A DNA stretch of 64,000 bases from Alphaproteobacteria bacterium (lineage in GTDB: Bacteria > Pseudomonadota > Alphaproteobacteria > Micropepsales > Micropepsaceae), in assembly GCA_021325375.1 (NCBI GenBank), contig JAJPHG010000037.1, positions 1 to 64,000 of the forward strand. The letters are read 5' to 3'. The number at the start of each line of letters is the position of its first letter. Position 1 is the first letter of the stretch. Shown piece by piece: positions 35,796-44,825 of the stretch. The position numbers and the translations under genes are program-made. The notes under the pieces were generated by a model. It ran no database searches, had not been told where the DNA came from, and saw only the letters and a list, made by a program, of their open reading frames with translations.

Positions 35796-35953
35796 CTTCC
35801 CTCTCCCCCTCCGGGGGAGAGGGTTAGGGTGAGGGGGTCTCTCAGCCAGACTCGCTGCAGCCACCCCCTCACCCGTTCGGATCGGAAAAATGTCCTGCCG
35901 GACATTTTTCCGGCCCGAACCCTCTCCCCCGCTTCGCGGGGGCGAGGGAGAAG
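35796..35953. repeat. 158-bp composite inverted-repeat element
   Basis: CTTCCCTCTCCCCC at the left and GGGGGCGAGGGAGAAG at the right are inverted. Nested hairpins include CTCTCCCCCTCCGGGGGAGAG and CGGAAAAATGTCC/GGACATTTTTCCG around TGCC. It fills the gap between the VOC gene and ruvX and ends 10 bases before the ruvX start. As RNA it would form several stacked hairpins. Confidence 0.8.
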
Positions 35954-35962
35954 TTTTTTGCT

Positions 35963-36430
35963 TTGAATATCGTGACACTCGACGCGCTTTCGCTTGCGCC
36001 AGGATCGCGCCTGCTCGGCATCGATCTCGGCGAGAAGACGATCGGGCTCGCGCTCTCCGACACGCTGCTCACCGTCGCCACCCCGATGGAGACGCTCAGG
36101 CGCGGGAAGTTCACGGCCGATGCGGCGAAGCTGGAGACGATCATCGCCGGGCAAGGCGTTGGGGGCATCGTGCTCGGCCTGCCGCTGAACATGGACGGCA
36201 GCGCCGGACCGGCGGCGCAGGCCGCGCGCGCGTTCGGGCGCAACCTGGCGGGCCGCATCGCGCTGCCCGTCGTGTTCTGGGACGAGCGGCTGTCGACCGC
36301 AGCGGTGACGCGCACGCTGCTCGACGCCGATGCCTCGCGCAAGCGTCGCGGCGAGGTCGTCGACAAGATGGCGGCCGCCTATATCCTTCAGGGCGCGCTC
36401 GAGCGCCTGCGCGCCATGAGGACGAGATGA
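35963..36430 (+). CDS. ruvX: Holliday-junction resolvase-like protein RuvX/YqgF
   Basis: The 155-residue RNase H-fold protein has RLLGIDLGEKTIGLALSD near the start, GIVLGLPLNMDGSAGP and FWDERLSTAAV, with the acidic residues of the family in place. In E. coli YqgF acts in 16S rRNA 5' maturation. The start is a TTG at 35963. It overlaps the MFS gene by four bases. Confidence 0.93.
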   Translation: MNIVTLDALSLAPGSRLLGIDLGEKTIGLALSDTLLTVATPMETLRRGKFTADAAKLETIIAGQGVGGIVLGLPLNMDGSAGPAAQAARAFGRNLAGRIALPVVFWDERLSTAAVTRTLLDADASRKRRGEVVDKMAAAYILQGALERLRAMRTR

Positions 36431-37719
36431 GCACTCCCGAACCCGAGCTCGCCAAATTCTATTGGCTGCCGCCGATGCTGCGTCCCAAGACCGCGATGAC
36501 GCGGAATGAAGAGCGCACCTTCCTGCTCGTCGGCGTGGCGATGCTGTTCGCGGGCTACGACCAGAACGTCTACGGCTTCGCGCTGCCGCAGATCCAGGCG
36601 AGCCTGCACATCCCCGAGAACCAGATCGGCCCCACCGTCTCGCTGTTCCGCTTCGCGACCTTCGTCGCCATGCTGCTGGCGCTGAGCGCGGACCTCGTCG
36701 GACGCCGGCGCCTGCTGCTCCTCACCGTCTTCGGGCAGGCGGCGTTCACGCTCGCGACCGCGTTCTCGCAGACCTATGCGCAGTTCGTCTGGCTGCAGGT
36801 GCTCACCCGCGTCTTCGGCTATGCGGAGGAGATGCTTTGCATCGTCGTCGTCGTCGAGGAACTGTCGGCGAGCCTGCGCGGCTGGTCGGCCGGCGCGCTG
36901 TCGGCGATGAACTATACCGGCGCGGGCCTGGCGTCGCTGTGTTTCGCCTTCGTCACGATCCTGCCGGGCGGATGGCGGGCGCTCTATGTCATCGGCGCCG
37001 GCGGCTTGTTCTTCCTCGCCTTCCTGCGCCGCCGCCTGCCGGAAACCAAGCGGTTCCAGGCGCGCCAGAGCGAGGTCCAGCGCCTGCACGCGCGTATCGG
37101 CGGCGCGCTCGAGATGGTGCGGCGCCTGCTGGCGGAACATCCGGGGCGCATCGCGCTGATCCTGCTGATCGCGGGCGCCTGGGGATTCGCGGTCGGACCC
37201 GCCACGGTGCTGCAGAACAAATATCTCCAGCAGACGCTCCATTTCCTGCCGTGGCAGACGACGCTGCTCGCGGTGCCGGGCGGCCTGTTCGCGCTGTGGC
37301 TCAACATCCTGATGGGACGCGCCAGCGACCGCATCGGGCGCAGGCTGTCGATCTTCCTCATGATGGCGCTGTGCGGCGCCGGCTACGCCTTCTTCTACAG
37401 CGGCTTTCAGGGCTGGATGATCCCGCCGCTCTGGATCGTCTCCTTCTTCGCCTTCTTCTCCGCCGATGCGCTCATGGCCGCGCTGGCGATCGAGATCGTG
37501 CCGACCGCCTACCGCGCCACCGTCGGCGGCCTGCGCTACATGGTCGAGATCTTCATGGGCGGCGTCGCGCTGTGGCTGGAGGGCTTCTGGTACGACAAGT
37601 TCCACGCCCACGGCCCGGCGATCTCGGTGTCGCTGCTCGCCATCGCCATCGCGCTGGCGGGGATATTCTTCCTGCCCGAGCCCGCGGGCCGGGTCCTCGA
37701 GGACATCAGCCCCGCATGA
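36427..37719 (+). CDS. MFS transporter, sugar/aromatic-acid type
   Basis: The 430-residue protein has about 12 membrane segments, [17 protein letters not shown] in helix 1, [17 protein letters not shown] between helices 2 and 3, and [15 protein letters not shown] between 8 and 9. These place it in the sugar-porter-like branch with [14 protein letters not shown] in place of the typical helix-4 motif. Substrate unknown. Coupled to ruvX by ATGA and followed by pyrB after 40 bp. Confidence 0.83.
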   Translation: MSTPEPELAKFYWLPPMLRPKTAMTRNEERTFLLVGVAMLFAGYDQNVYGFALPQIQASLHIPENQIGPTVSLFRFATFVAMLLALSADLVGRRRLLLLTVFGQAAFTLATAFSQTYAQFVWLQVLTRVFGYAEEMLCIVVVVEELSASLRGWSAGALSAMNYTGAGLASLCFAFVTILPGGWRALYVIGAGGLFFLAFLRRRLPETKRFQARQSEVQRLHARIGGALEMVRRLLAEHPGRIALILLIAGAWGFAVGPATVLQNKYLQQTLHFLPWQTTLLAVPGGLFALWLNILMGRASDRIGRRLSIFLMMALCGAGYAFFYSGFQGWMIPPLWIVSFFAFFSADALMAALAIEIVPTAYRATVGGLRYMVEIFMGGVALWLEGFWYDKFHAHGPAISVSLLAIAIALAGIFFLPEPAGRVLEDISPA

Positions 37720-37759
37720 CTTGCCCGCAGCCGTCCATCCTCTTATAAGCCGGGTTTTG

Positions 37760-38725
37760 ATGAGCGCCAGCGCCGAAACGGCCATTCTCAAGACAAGCCA
37801 TCTGCTTGGAATCGAAGGGCTTTCGATCGAGGAGATCGTAGGGCTCCTCGACCTCGCCGACACTTACGTCGCCCTCAACCGCGCCGCCGAGAAGAAGAGC
37901 GCGCTGCTCAAGGGCCGCACGCTGATCAACCTGTTCTTCGAGGCCTCGACGCGGACCCAGAGCTCCTTCGAGCTCGCCGGCAAGCGGCTGGGCGCCGACG
38001 TCCTCAACATGAGCGTGCGCACCTCCTCCGTCACCAAAGGCGAGACCTTGCTCGACACGGCGGCGACCCTGAACGCGATGCGGCCCGACATCCTGGTCGT
38101 GCGCCACTACGACTCCGGCGCGGCGGAGCTGCTCGCGCGCAAGCTCGACTGCTCGGTGGTCAATGCCGGCGACGGCAGCCACGAGCACCCGACCCAGGCG
38201 CTGCTCGACGCGCTGACCATCCGCAGGCGGCGCGGCTCGTTCGAAGGGCTGATCGTTGCGATCTGCGGCGACGTGCTGCACAGCCGCGTCGCGCGCTCGA
38301 ACATCCACCTGCTCGCCAAGCTCGGCGCGCGCGTGCGCCTCATCGCGCCCAAGACGCTCCTGCCGTCGGACGCCGAGCGCTTCGGCGTCGAGATCTTCAC
38401 CGACATGCGCAAGGGGCTTGCGGGCGTCGACATCGTGATGATGCTGCGCCTGCAGCTCGAGCGCATGACGGGCGCCTTCGTGCCGTCGACGCGCGAATAT
38501 TTCCGCTTCTACGGCCTCGACCGCGAGAAACTCGCCCTCGCCAAGCCCGGCGCGCTGGTCATGCATCCCGGTCCCATGAACCGCGGCGTCGAGATCGACT
38601 CCACCGTCGCCGACGACATCGAGGTCAGCCTCATCCAGGAACAGGTCGAGATGGGCGTGGCGATGCGCATGGCGGTGCTCGACGCGCTCGCCCGGGGCCT
38701 CGCGCGCGGAGGCCGCAACACATGA
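37760..38725 (+). CDS. pyrB: Aspartate carbamoyltransferase catalytic subunit
   Basis: The 321-residue protein has the carbamoyl-phosphate motif [37 protein letters not shown] and the aspartate-site loop [10 protein letters not shown]. It makes carbamoyl-aspartate in pyrimidine synthesis. It overlaps the dihydroorotase-like gene by four bases. The pyrB/pyrC-like pairing recalls ATCase holoenzymes in which an inactive PyrC homologue supports the catalytic subunit. Confidence 0.95.
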   Translation: MSASAETAILKTSHLLGIEGLSIEEIVGLLDLADTYVALNRAAEKKSALLKGRTLINLFFEASTRTQSSFELAGKRLGADVLNMSVRTSSVTKGETLLDTAATLNAMRPDILVVRHYDSGAAELLARKLDCSVVNAGDGSHEHPTQALLDALTIRRRRGSFEGLIVAICGDVLHSRVARSNIHLLAKLGARVRLIAPKTLLPSDAERFGVEIFTDMRKGLAGVDIVMMLRLQLERMTGAFVPSTREYFRFYGLDREKLALAKPGALVMHPGPMNRGVEIDSTVADDIEVSLIQEQVEMGVAMRMAVLDALARGLARGGRNT

Positions 38726-40032
38726 GCGGCAAGCGCATCGCCTTCCGCAACGCGCGCCTGATCGATCCGGCCTCGGACCTCGACGTGCGCGGCGGCCTTC
38801 TGGTCGAGAACGGCCGGATCGCCGACATCGGCCCGCGCCTGTTCAACGACACCGATCCGTCCGATCCGGAGGTCGTCGACTGCAAAGGGCAGGTGCTCGC
38901 GCCGGGCCTGATCGACATGCGCGTCTTCACCGGCGAGCCCGGCAGCGAGCATCGCGAGACGCTGGAATCGGCGAGCCGCGCGGCAGCCGCCGGCGGCGTC
39001 ACGACCATCGTCGTCATGCCCAACACCGATCCGATCATCGACGAGCCGTCGCTGGTCGACTTCATCCATCGCCGCGCCACCGCGACCGCGCGCGTCCACG
39101 TCGTCCCCATGGCGGCGCTGACGCAGCGCCTCGCGGGAGAGACGATGACGGAGATCGGCCTGCTCATGGAAGCCGGCGCCGTCGCCTTCACCGACGCCGA
39201 CCGGACCGTCGCCAACACCCGCGTGCTCAGGCGGGCGCTCTCCTATGCCTCGGCGTTCGGCGCGCTGGTCGTGGGCCATGCCGAAGACCCCGACCTGAGC
39301 GCCGGCGCGTCGATGACCGAGGGCGAGTTCGCGATGCGGCTTGGCATCCCCGCCGCGCCCACCGCCGCCGAGACGATCATCGTCGAGCGCGACATCCGCC
39401 TCGTCGAGCTCACCGGCGCGCGCTATCACTTCGGGCAGATCTCCTGCCGCGCCTCGCTCGAGGCCGTCGCGGACGCCAAGCAGCGCGGATTGCCGATCAC
39501 CTGCGGCGTGTCGGCGCATCATCTGGCGCTCAACGAGCTCGACGTCGGCTCCTATCTCACCTTCATGAAGGTCAAGCCGCCACTGCGCTCAGAGGCCGAC
39601 CGTGCGGCGATGGTCGAGGGCGTGTCGAACGGCACCATCGACGTCATCGTCTCCAGCCACGATCCGCAGGCCGCCGACACCAAGCGCCAGCCCTTCGCGG
39701 CGGCCGCATTCGGCGCGGTGGGGCTCGAGACCCTGCTTCCCGTCGCTCTCGCCATCCACCACGACGGCCGGGCGAGCCTGAAGCATGTGCTCAAGGCGCT
39801 CACCGAGACGCCCGCGCGCATCTTGGGCCTGCCCGGCGGACGCCTTGCCAAGGGCGCGCCGGCCGATCTGGCTCTGTTCGATCCGGACGCGCCGTTCGTC
39901 GTCGATCCCGCCGAGCTTCATTCGCGCGCGCGCAACACGCCGTTCGAGGGCCGCAAGTTCCAGGGCCGCGTGCGCATGACCTTCGTCGGCGGCGAATGCG
40001 TCTTCGACCGCGCAAAGGACAAGCAGCCATGA
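38722..40032 (+). CDS. pyrC: Dihydroorotase-like protein lacking the metal-binding HxH motif
   Basis: The 436-residue amidohydrolase-fold protein follows pyrB with a four-base overlap. Family landmarks remain: [37 protein letters not shown] and AHHLALNE. But the metal ligands of type I dihydroorotase are missing: HVH is R67-V68-F69 here, and the catalytic Asp in DHAPH is replaced (SSHDPQ). It is therefore probably an inactive partner of PyrB, like PyrC' of Pseudomonas, and a working dihydroorotase should exist elsewhere. Many alphaproteobacteria annotate this variant simply as dihydroorotase. Confidence 0.88.
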   Translation: MSGKRIAFRNARLIDPASDLDVRGGLLVENGRIADIGPRLFNDTDPSDPEVVDCKGQVLAPGLIDMRVFTGEPGSEHRETLESASRAAAAGGVTTIVVMPNTDPIIDEPSLVDFIHRRATATARVHVVPMAALTQRLAGETMTEIGLLMEAGAVAFTDADRTVANTRVLRRALSYASAFGALVVGHAEDPDLSAGASMTEGEFAMRLGIPAAPTAAETIIVERDIRLVELTGARYHFGQISCRASLEAVADAKQRGLPITCGVSAHHLALNELDVGSYLTFMKVKPPLRSEADRAAMVEGVSNGTIDVIVSSHDPQAADTKRQPFAAAAFGAVGLETLLPVALAIHHDGRASLKHVLKALTETPARILGLPGGRLAKGAPADLALFDPDAPFVVDPAELHSRARNTPFEGRKFQGRVRMTFVGGECVFDRAKDKQP

Positions 40033-40646
40033 TCTTCGGCCAGACGATCCATTGGGCGTCCGCAGGCCTCAGCCTCGTCTTCGGCTATCTGCTCGGCTCG
40101 ATCCCGTTCGGGCTGTTCTTCGCCTGGATCGCGGGCGCGGGCGACGTGCGCAATATCGGCTCGGGCAGCATCGGCGCGACCAACGTGCTGCGCACGGGTA
40201 AGTACTGGGCGGCGGCGGCGACGCTGATCTTCGACGCGGCCAAGGGCGCGGCTGCGGTCCTGATCGCCGCCGCGTTCTACGGCAAGGTCGGCGCGGTGTT
40301 CGCAGCGCTGGGTGCATTCCTCGGCCACCTCTTTCCCGTCTGGCTCGGCTTCAAGGGCGGCAAGGGGATCGCCACCGCGCTTGGCGTTTCGCTGGCGCTG
40401 GCATGGCCCGCGGCGCTCGCGATGCTCGCGACCTGGGCGGCCTGCGTCGCGATCTGGCGGATATCCTCGCTCGCGGCACTGATCGCCGCCGTGGTGGCGC
40501 CACTTTATATGTATTACTTCGCGGGCCCGCTGAACGCGCTGCTCATGGTCATCCTGGCCGTGCTCGCCTTCATCGCGCATCGCGCGAACATCGCGCGTCT
40601 GCTCAACGGTACGGAGCCGCGTATCGGCGCCAAGACGACGCCGTGA
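40029..40646 (+). CDS. plsY: Acyl-phosphate:glycerol-3-phosphate acyltransferase
   Basis: The 205-residue protein has five or so membrane segments and the three PlsY motifs: GYLLGSIPFGLFFAW, SGSIGATNVLRTGK and KGGKGIATALGV. It makes lysophosphatidic acid from acyl-phosphate (from PlsX, not in the window). It overlaps its neighbours by four bases on both sides. Confidence 0.95.
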   Translation: MIFGQTIHWASAGLSLVFGYLLGSIPFGLFFAWIAGAGDVRNIGSGSIGATNVLRTGKYWAAAATLIFDAAKGAAAVLIAAAFYGKVGAVFAALGAFLGHLFPVWLGFKGGKGIATALGVSLALAWPAALAMLATWAACVAIWRISSLAALIAAVVAPLYMYYFAGPLNALLMVILAVLAFIAHRANIARLLNGTEPRIGAKTTP

Positions 40647-41761
40647 GCACGCCCCGGCGCGCGCTGAGCGAAAGCGAGCGCCGCGCCTGGCTCCGGCTCG
40701 CGCGCACGCAGAACGTCGGACCCGTCACCTTCGCGCAACTGATCGCGCGCTTCGGCTCGGCGGGTGCCGCGCTCTCCGAGCTGCCGAGGCTCAGCCGCCG
40801 CGGCGGCGGCGAGGAGCTGGCTCCCTTCTCCGATGCCGACGCGCGGCGCGAGCTCGAGCGGCTGGATGCGTTCGGCGGGCGCATGATCGCTTCCATCGAG
40901 CCCGAGTTCCCGCAAGGCCTTGCCGCCCTCGATCCGCCGCCGCCGCTGATCTCGATCGTGGGCCACGCCAATCTTCTCGCGCGCGAGATGGTGGCCATCG
41001 TCGGCGCGCGCAACGCCTCGGCGCTCGGCTGCAAGCTCGCCGCGCGGCTGGCGATGGGGCTGGGTGACGCGGGCTTCGTGGTCGTCTCGGGCCTTGCGCG
41101 CGGCATCGACGCTGCGGCGCATGACGCGACTCTCGCTAGCGGGACCTGCGCCGTCGTCGCCGGCGGTGTCGACGTGATCTATCCGCCGGAAAATGCCGCG
41201 CTCTATGAGCGCATCCGCGCGCAAGGGCTGATCGTCTCGGAGATATCCTTCGCCGAGCGTCCCCAGGCACGCCACTTCCCGCGACGCAACCGGCTGATCT
41301 CAGGGCTGGCGCGCGGCACCGTCGTCGTCGAGGCGGCGGAAGGCTCGGGCTCGCTCATCACCGCGCGCTTCGCGCTGGAACAGAACCGCGAGATCTTCGC
41401 CGTGCCCGGATCGCCGCTTGACCCGCGCGCCAGGGGCACCAACCGCCTCATCCGCGAAGGCGCGGTGCTGACCGAGACCGCCGACGACGTGATCGCGGTG
41501 CTGAAGCCGATCATCGGACGCGAATTGCGCGAGCCCGAGGGGCGCTGCGAATTTCCAAACCAGGACGCGAAAGCGCTGGAGGCCGAGGCCGACCGTGTCC
41601 GCACGGCTATCGAGCAGGCGCTCGGTCCCGCGCCGGTCGAGGTTGACGAGCTGATTCGCCTATGTCGCGCGCCCGCGGCGGCGGTCCTGACCGTGCTGCT
41701 CGAAATGGAGCTCGCCGGCCGACTCGCCCGTCACTCCGGCAACCGGGTGTCCTGGTCCTGA
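40643..41761 (+). CDS. dprA: DNA processing protein DprA
   Basis: The 372-residue protein has the Rossmann core VAIVGARNASALGCKLAARL, VVVSGLARGIDAAAHDA and FPRRNRLISGLARGTVVVEA, plus a C-terminal winged helix (PVEVDELIRLCR). DprA loads RecA on incoming single-stranded DNA during transformation. The start is a GTG overlapping plsY (GTGA). The plsY-dprA-topA order is conserved in alphaproteobacteria. Confidence 0.94.
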   Translation: MSTPRRALSESERRAWLRLARTQNVGPVTFAQLIARFGSAGAALSELPRLSRRGGGEELAPFSDADARRELERLDAFGGRMIASIEPEFPQGLAALDPPPPLISIVGHANLLAREMVAIVGARNASALGCKLAARLAMGLGDAGFVVVSGLARGIDAAAHDATLASGTCAVVAGGVDVIYPPENAALYERIRAQGLIVSEISFAERPQARHFPRRNRLISGLARGTVVVEAAEGSGSLITARFALEQNREIFAVPGSPLDPRARGTNRLIREGAVLTETADDVIAVLKPIIGRELREPEGRCEFPNQDAKALEAEADRVRTAIEQALGPAPVEVDELIRLCRAPAAAVLTVLLEMELAGRLARHSGNRVSWS

Positions 41762-41940
41762 TCTCTTGCCAGCGATTTCGCCTCCACAGCCGCCAATTCG
41801 AGCAGATGGGCGAGCAGCGGCTGGTCCTGCTTCAGGGCAATTTTTCTAAGAGATTCAACGAGATCGGCCGTGTACATCGCAGTTTCGCGCGGCGTGACCG
41901 GTTCGGGTTTCTGGCCAGGCTGGTCTGGTCGGATCGTCAT
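41731..41940 (-). CDS. 69-residue protein, unknown
   Basis: The frame MTIRPDQPGQKPEPVTPRE continues with a helical part reading YTADLVESLRKIALKQ and LLAHLLELAAVEAKSL. Short proteins of this shape are seen beside dprA/topA in Bradyrhizobium-like genomes. It converges on dprA with a 31-bp overlap of the 3' ends. No ribosome-binding site of note precedes the ATG at 41940. Function unknown. Confidence 0.6.
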   Translation of the reverse strand: MTIRPDQPGQKPEPVTPRETAMYTADLVESLRKIALKQDQPLLAHLLELAAVEAKSLARDQDQDTRLPE

Positions 41941-42178
41941 GGGACTGGCGCTTTGGCTGGAGAAATTCGGTTGCAGATCGAACAATGGTGCAACCAAGAG
42001 TTATACAAATCAACCAACTTGCAACTAAAAGGAAGGATACCCACCTCATAGCCGCGTTGACACGCCTCATCCCCTTCGATCAGTGTCCCGCCCGCCCAGG
42101 AGCCATCCCCGAAATAGGCGCGCAGTTTCGGCTTACCGGGTGCCGTCGCGCCCGGAAGATTGAGCAATTTTGTTTCAC

Positions 42179-44797
42179 ATGAACGTTCTCGTCGTCGAAT
42201 CCCCCGGCAAGATCAAGGCGATCAGCAAGTATCTGGGTCCCGAGTACCAGGTGCTTGCCAGCTTCGGTCACATCCGCGACCTGCCGTCCAAGGACGGCTC
42301 GGTGAAGCCGGATGACGACTTCGCCATGATCTGGGAGGTCGACGACAAGGCGCAGAAGCGCATCAAGGACATCGCCGACGCGGTCAAGAAGGCCGACAAG
42401 CTCATCCTCGCCACCGACCCCGATCGCGAAGGCGAGGCGATCTCCTGGCACGTGCTCCAGGTCCTGAACCAGCGCCACGCGCTCAAGGACACGCCGGTCG
42501 AGCGCGTCGTGTTCAACGCCGTGACCAAGACCGCCGTGCTGGAGGCGATCAAGCATCCGCGCCAGATCAACGAGGAGCTGGTCGACGCTTATCTCGCGCG
42601 CCGTGCGCTCGACTATCTGGTGGGATTCACCCTGTCGCCGGTCTTGTGGCGAAAGCTGCCGGGCGCACGCTCGGCCGGGCGCGTGCAGTCGGTGGCACTT
42701 CGCCTCGTCGTCGAGCGCGAGATCGAGATCGAGGCATTCCGGGCGGAAGAATACTGGACCATCGACACCGACCTGCGCGCGGCGGCCGGCGGCTTCTCCG
42801 CGCGGCTCACGCATCTGGACGGCAAGAAGCTCGACAAGCTCTCTCTCAAGAGCAGCGCCGACGCCGAGCGCGCGGTCGCTGCGATCAACGCGCGCCGCTT
42901 CCATGTCGACAGCGTCGAGAGCAAGCCCGTCAAGCGCCATCCCTCGCCGCCCTTCATCACCTCCACGCTGCAACAGGAAGCTTCCCGCAAGCTGGGCTTC
43001 GCGGCCAAGCGCACCATGCAGGTCGCACAGTCGCTGTACGAAGGCGTGAGCATCGGCGGCGATACGGTCGGCCTCATCACCTATATGCGCACCGACGGCC
43101 TGACCATGGCGGGCGAAGCCATCGCCGAGGCGCGGCGCGTCATCGGCTCGCGCTACGGCCAGCGTTACGTGCCCGGCGTGCCGCGCGCCTACACATCCAA
43201 GGCCAAGAACGCGCAGGAAGCGCATGAGGCGATCCGGCCGACGAGCTTCGACCGCGCGCCGGACCAGGTATCGCGCTACCTCGACGGCGACCAGATGAAG
43301 CTCTACGACCTCATCTGGAAGCGCGCCATCGCGAGCCAGATGGAAAGCGCGGAGCTCGAGCGCACCACCGTCGACGTCGCCTCCGACGACAAGCAGGTCA
43401 TCCTGCGCGCCGTCGGCACGGTGACGCTGTTCGACGGCTTCCTCACGCTCTACCAGGAAGGCAAGGACGACGAGACCGACGAGGATTCGAACCGCCTGCC
43501 GAAAGTGGCTGAGGGCGATCCGACCCAGATCGAGCACGTCAAGCCCGAGCAGCATTTCACCGAGCCGCCGCCGCGCTATTCCGAAGCCAGCCTGGTACGC
43601 AAGCTCGAGGAGCTGGGCATCGGCCGGCCCTCGACCTATGCCTCGATCCTGTCGGTGCTGCGCGAGCGTTCCTATGTGCGCCTCGACCGCGGGCGATTCA
43701 TCCCCGAAGACAAAGGCCGCCTCGTCACCGCGTTCCTGAGCTCGTTCTTCAAGCGCTATGTCGAATACGGCTTCACCGCCGATCTGGAAGAGAAGCTCGA
43801 CGAGGTCTCGGCCGGCGCGCTCGACTGGAAGCAGCTGCTGCGCGATTTCTGGCGCGATTTCTCGGCCGCGGTCGGCGAGACCAAGAACCTCAAGATCACC
43901 GATGTCATCAACGAGCTGGACGACATCCTCGGCCCCCACATCTTCCCGGAGACGGAAGCCGGCGTCGATCCGCGCAAATGCCCGCTCTGCGGCGATGGGC
44001 GGCTGAACCTGAAGCTCGGACGCTTCGGGGCTTTCGTGGGCTGCTCGAACTATCCCAACTGCAAGTTCACGCGCCAGCTCGGCCAGAAGAACGGCGAAGG
44101 CGGCGGCCAGCCGGTCGAGCTCGGCCTCTTCCCCGGCACCGAGGAGATGATCACGCTGCGCAGCGGCCGCTTCGGGCCTTACGTGCAGCTCGGCGAAGGC
44201 GAGAAGCCCAAACGCGGCAGCATCCCCAAGGGCACCGACCAGTCGAACGTCGATCTGGAGCTTGCGATCAAGCTGCTCTCGCTGCCGCGCGAGGTCGGCA
44301 AGCATCCCGAGACCGGCGAGCCGATCTTCGCGAACTTCGGCCGCTTCGGGCCCTATGTGCAGCACCAGAAGCAGTACGCATCGCTGGAATCGCCGGACGA
44401 CGTGTTCAACATCGGCCTCAACCACGCCGTCACGCTCATCGCCGAGCGCAAGGCGAAAGGCTTCAAGCGCCGCGGGCCGGAGCCGCTGAAGGAACTCGGC
44501 CCAGATCCGACCTCGGGCGACATGATCAAGGTGATGAAGGGCCGCTATGGCGCCTACGTCACCGACGGCACGACCAACGCGACCATCCCCGGCGAAGGCG
44601 ATCCCAACGAGATCACGCTTGCCGCCGCGATCGAGCTGATCGCTGCACGCGCGGCCAAGGGCGGGGCTAAGAAGAAAAAGAAGACGGCGCCGAAGAAGAA
44701 GGCGGCCGCGCCCAAGAAACCAACCAAATCCGAAACGGACAAGAAACCTGCAAAGAAGAAAGCAACCAAACCCAAAGCGCCCGCCGAAGTCGAATAA
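42179..44797 (+). CDS. topA: DNA topoisomerase I
   Basis: The 872-residue type IA enzyme has VVESPGKIKAISKYLG, the acidic triad ATDPDREGEAISWHV, the active tyrosine in GLITYMRTDG, one four-cysteine zinc element (CPLCGDG...CSNYPNC) and several GRFGPYV-type C-terminal repeats. It relaxes negative supercoils. The last 50 residues form a Lys/Ala/Pro tail (GAKKKKKTAPKKK...) typical of many high-GC bacteria and thought to give processivity. The start is MNVLVVE at 42179. Confidence 0.96.
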   Translation: MNVLVVESPGKIKAISKYLGPEYQVLASFGHIRDLPSKDGSVKPDDDFAMIWEVDDKAQKRIKDIADAVKKADKLILATDPDREGEAISWHVLQVLNQRHALKDTPVERVVFNAVTKTAVLEAIKHPRQINEELVDAYLARRALDYLVGFTLSPVLWRKLPGARSAGRVQSVALRLVVEREIEIEAFRAEEYWTIDTDLRAAAGGFSARLTHLDGKKLDKLSLKSSADAERAVAAINARRFHVDSVESKPVKRHPSPPFITSTLQQEASRKLGFAAKRTMQVAQSLYEGVSIGGDTVGLITYMRTDGLTMAGEAIAEARRVIGSRYGQRYVPGVPRAYTSKAKNAQEAHEAIRPTSFDRAPDQVSRYLDGDQMKLYDLIWKRAIASQMESAELERTTVDVASDDKQVILRAVGTVTLFDGFLTLYQEGKDDETDEDSNRLPKVAEGDPTQIEHVKPEQHFTEPPPRYSEASLVRKLEELGIGRPSTYASILSVLRERSYVRLDRGRFIPEDKGRLVTAFLSSFFKRYVEYGFTADLEEKLDEVSAGALDWKQLLRDFWRDFSAAVGETKNLKITDVINELDDILGPHIFPETEAGVDPRKCPLCGDGRLNLKLGRFGAFVGCSNYPNCKFTRQLGQKNGEGGGQPVELGLFPGTEEMITLRSGRFGPYVQLGEGEKPKRGSIPKGTDQSNVDLELAIKLLSLPREVGKHPETGEPIFANFGRFGPYVQHQKQYASLESPDDVFNIGLNHAVTLIAERKAKGFKRRGPEPLKELGPDPTSGDMIKVMKGRYGAYVTDGTTNATIPGEGDPNEITLAAAIELIAARAAKGGAKKKKKTAPKKKAAAPKKPTKSETDKKPAKKKATKPKAPAEVE

Positions 44798-44825
44798 GCT
44801 CGACCGGGCGCGCGTCCTCGAAGCG

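Noticed and set aside
38722..40032. Pseudogene status for the dihydroorotase-like gene
   Set aside because: The frame is full length with normal codon use and coupling to both neighbours, so it is a conserved inactive homologue rather than a decaying gene.
41937..42167. 76-residue minus-strand frame (LPGATAPGKPKLRAYFGDGS...) in front of topA
   Set aside because: It starts at a TTG without a ribosome-binding site, changes composition half way, overlaps the small gene at 41731-41940 and lies in the divergent promoter region. I cannot tell a remnant from chance.
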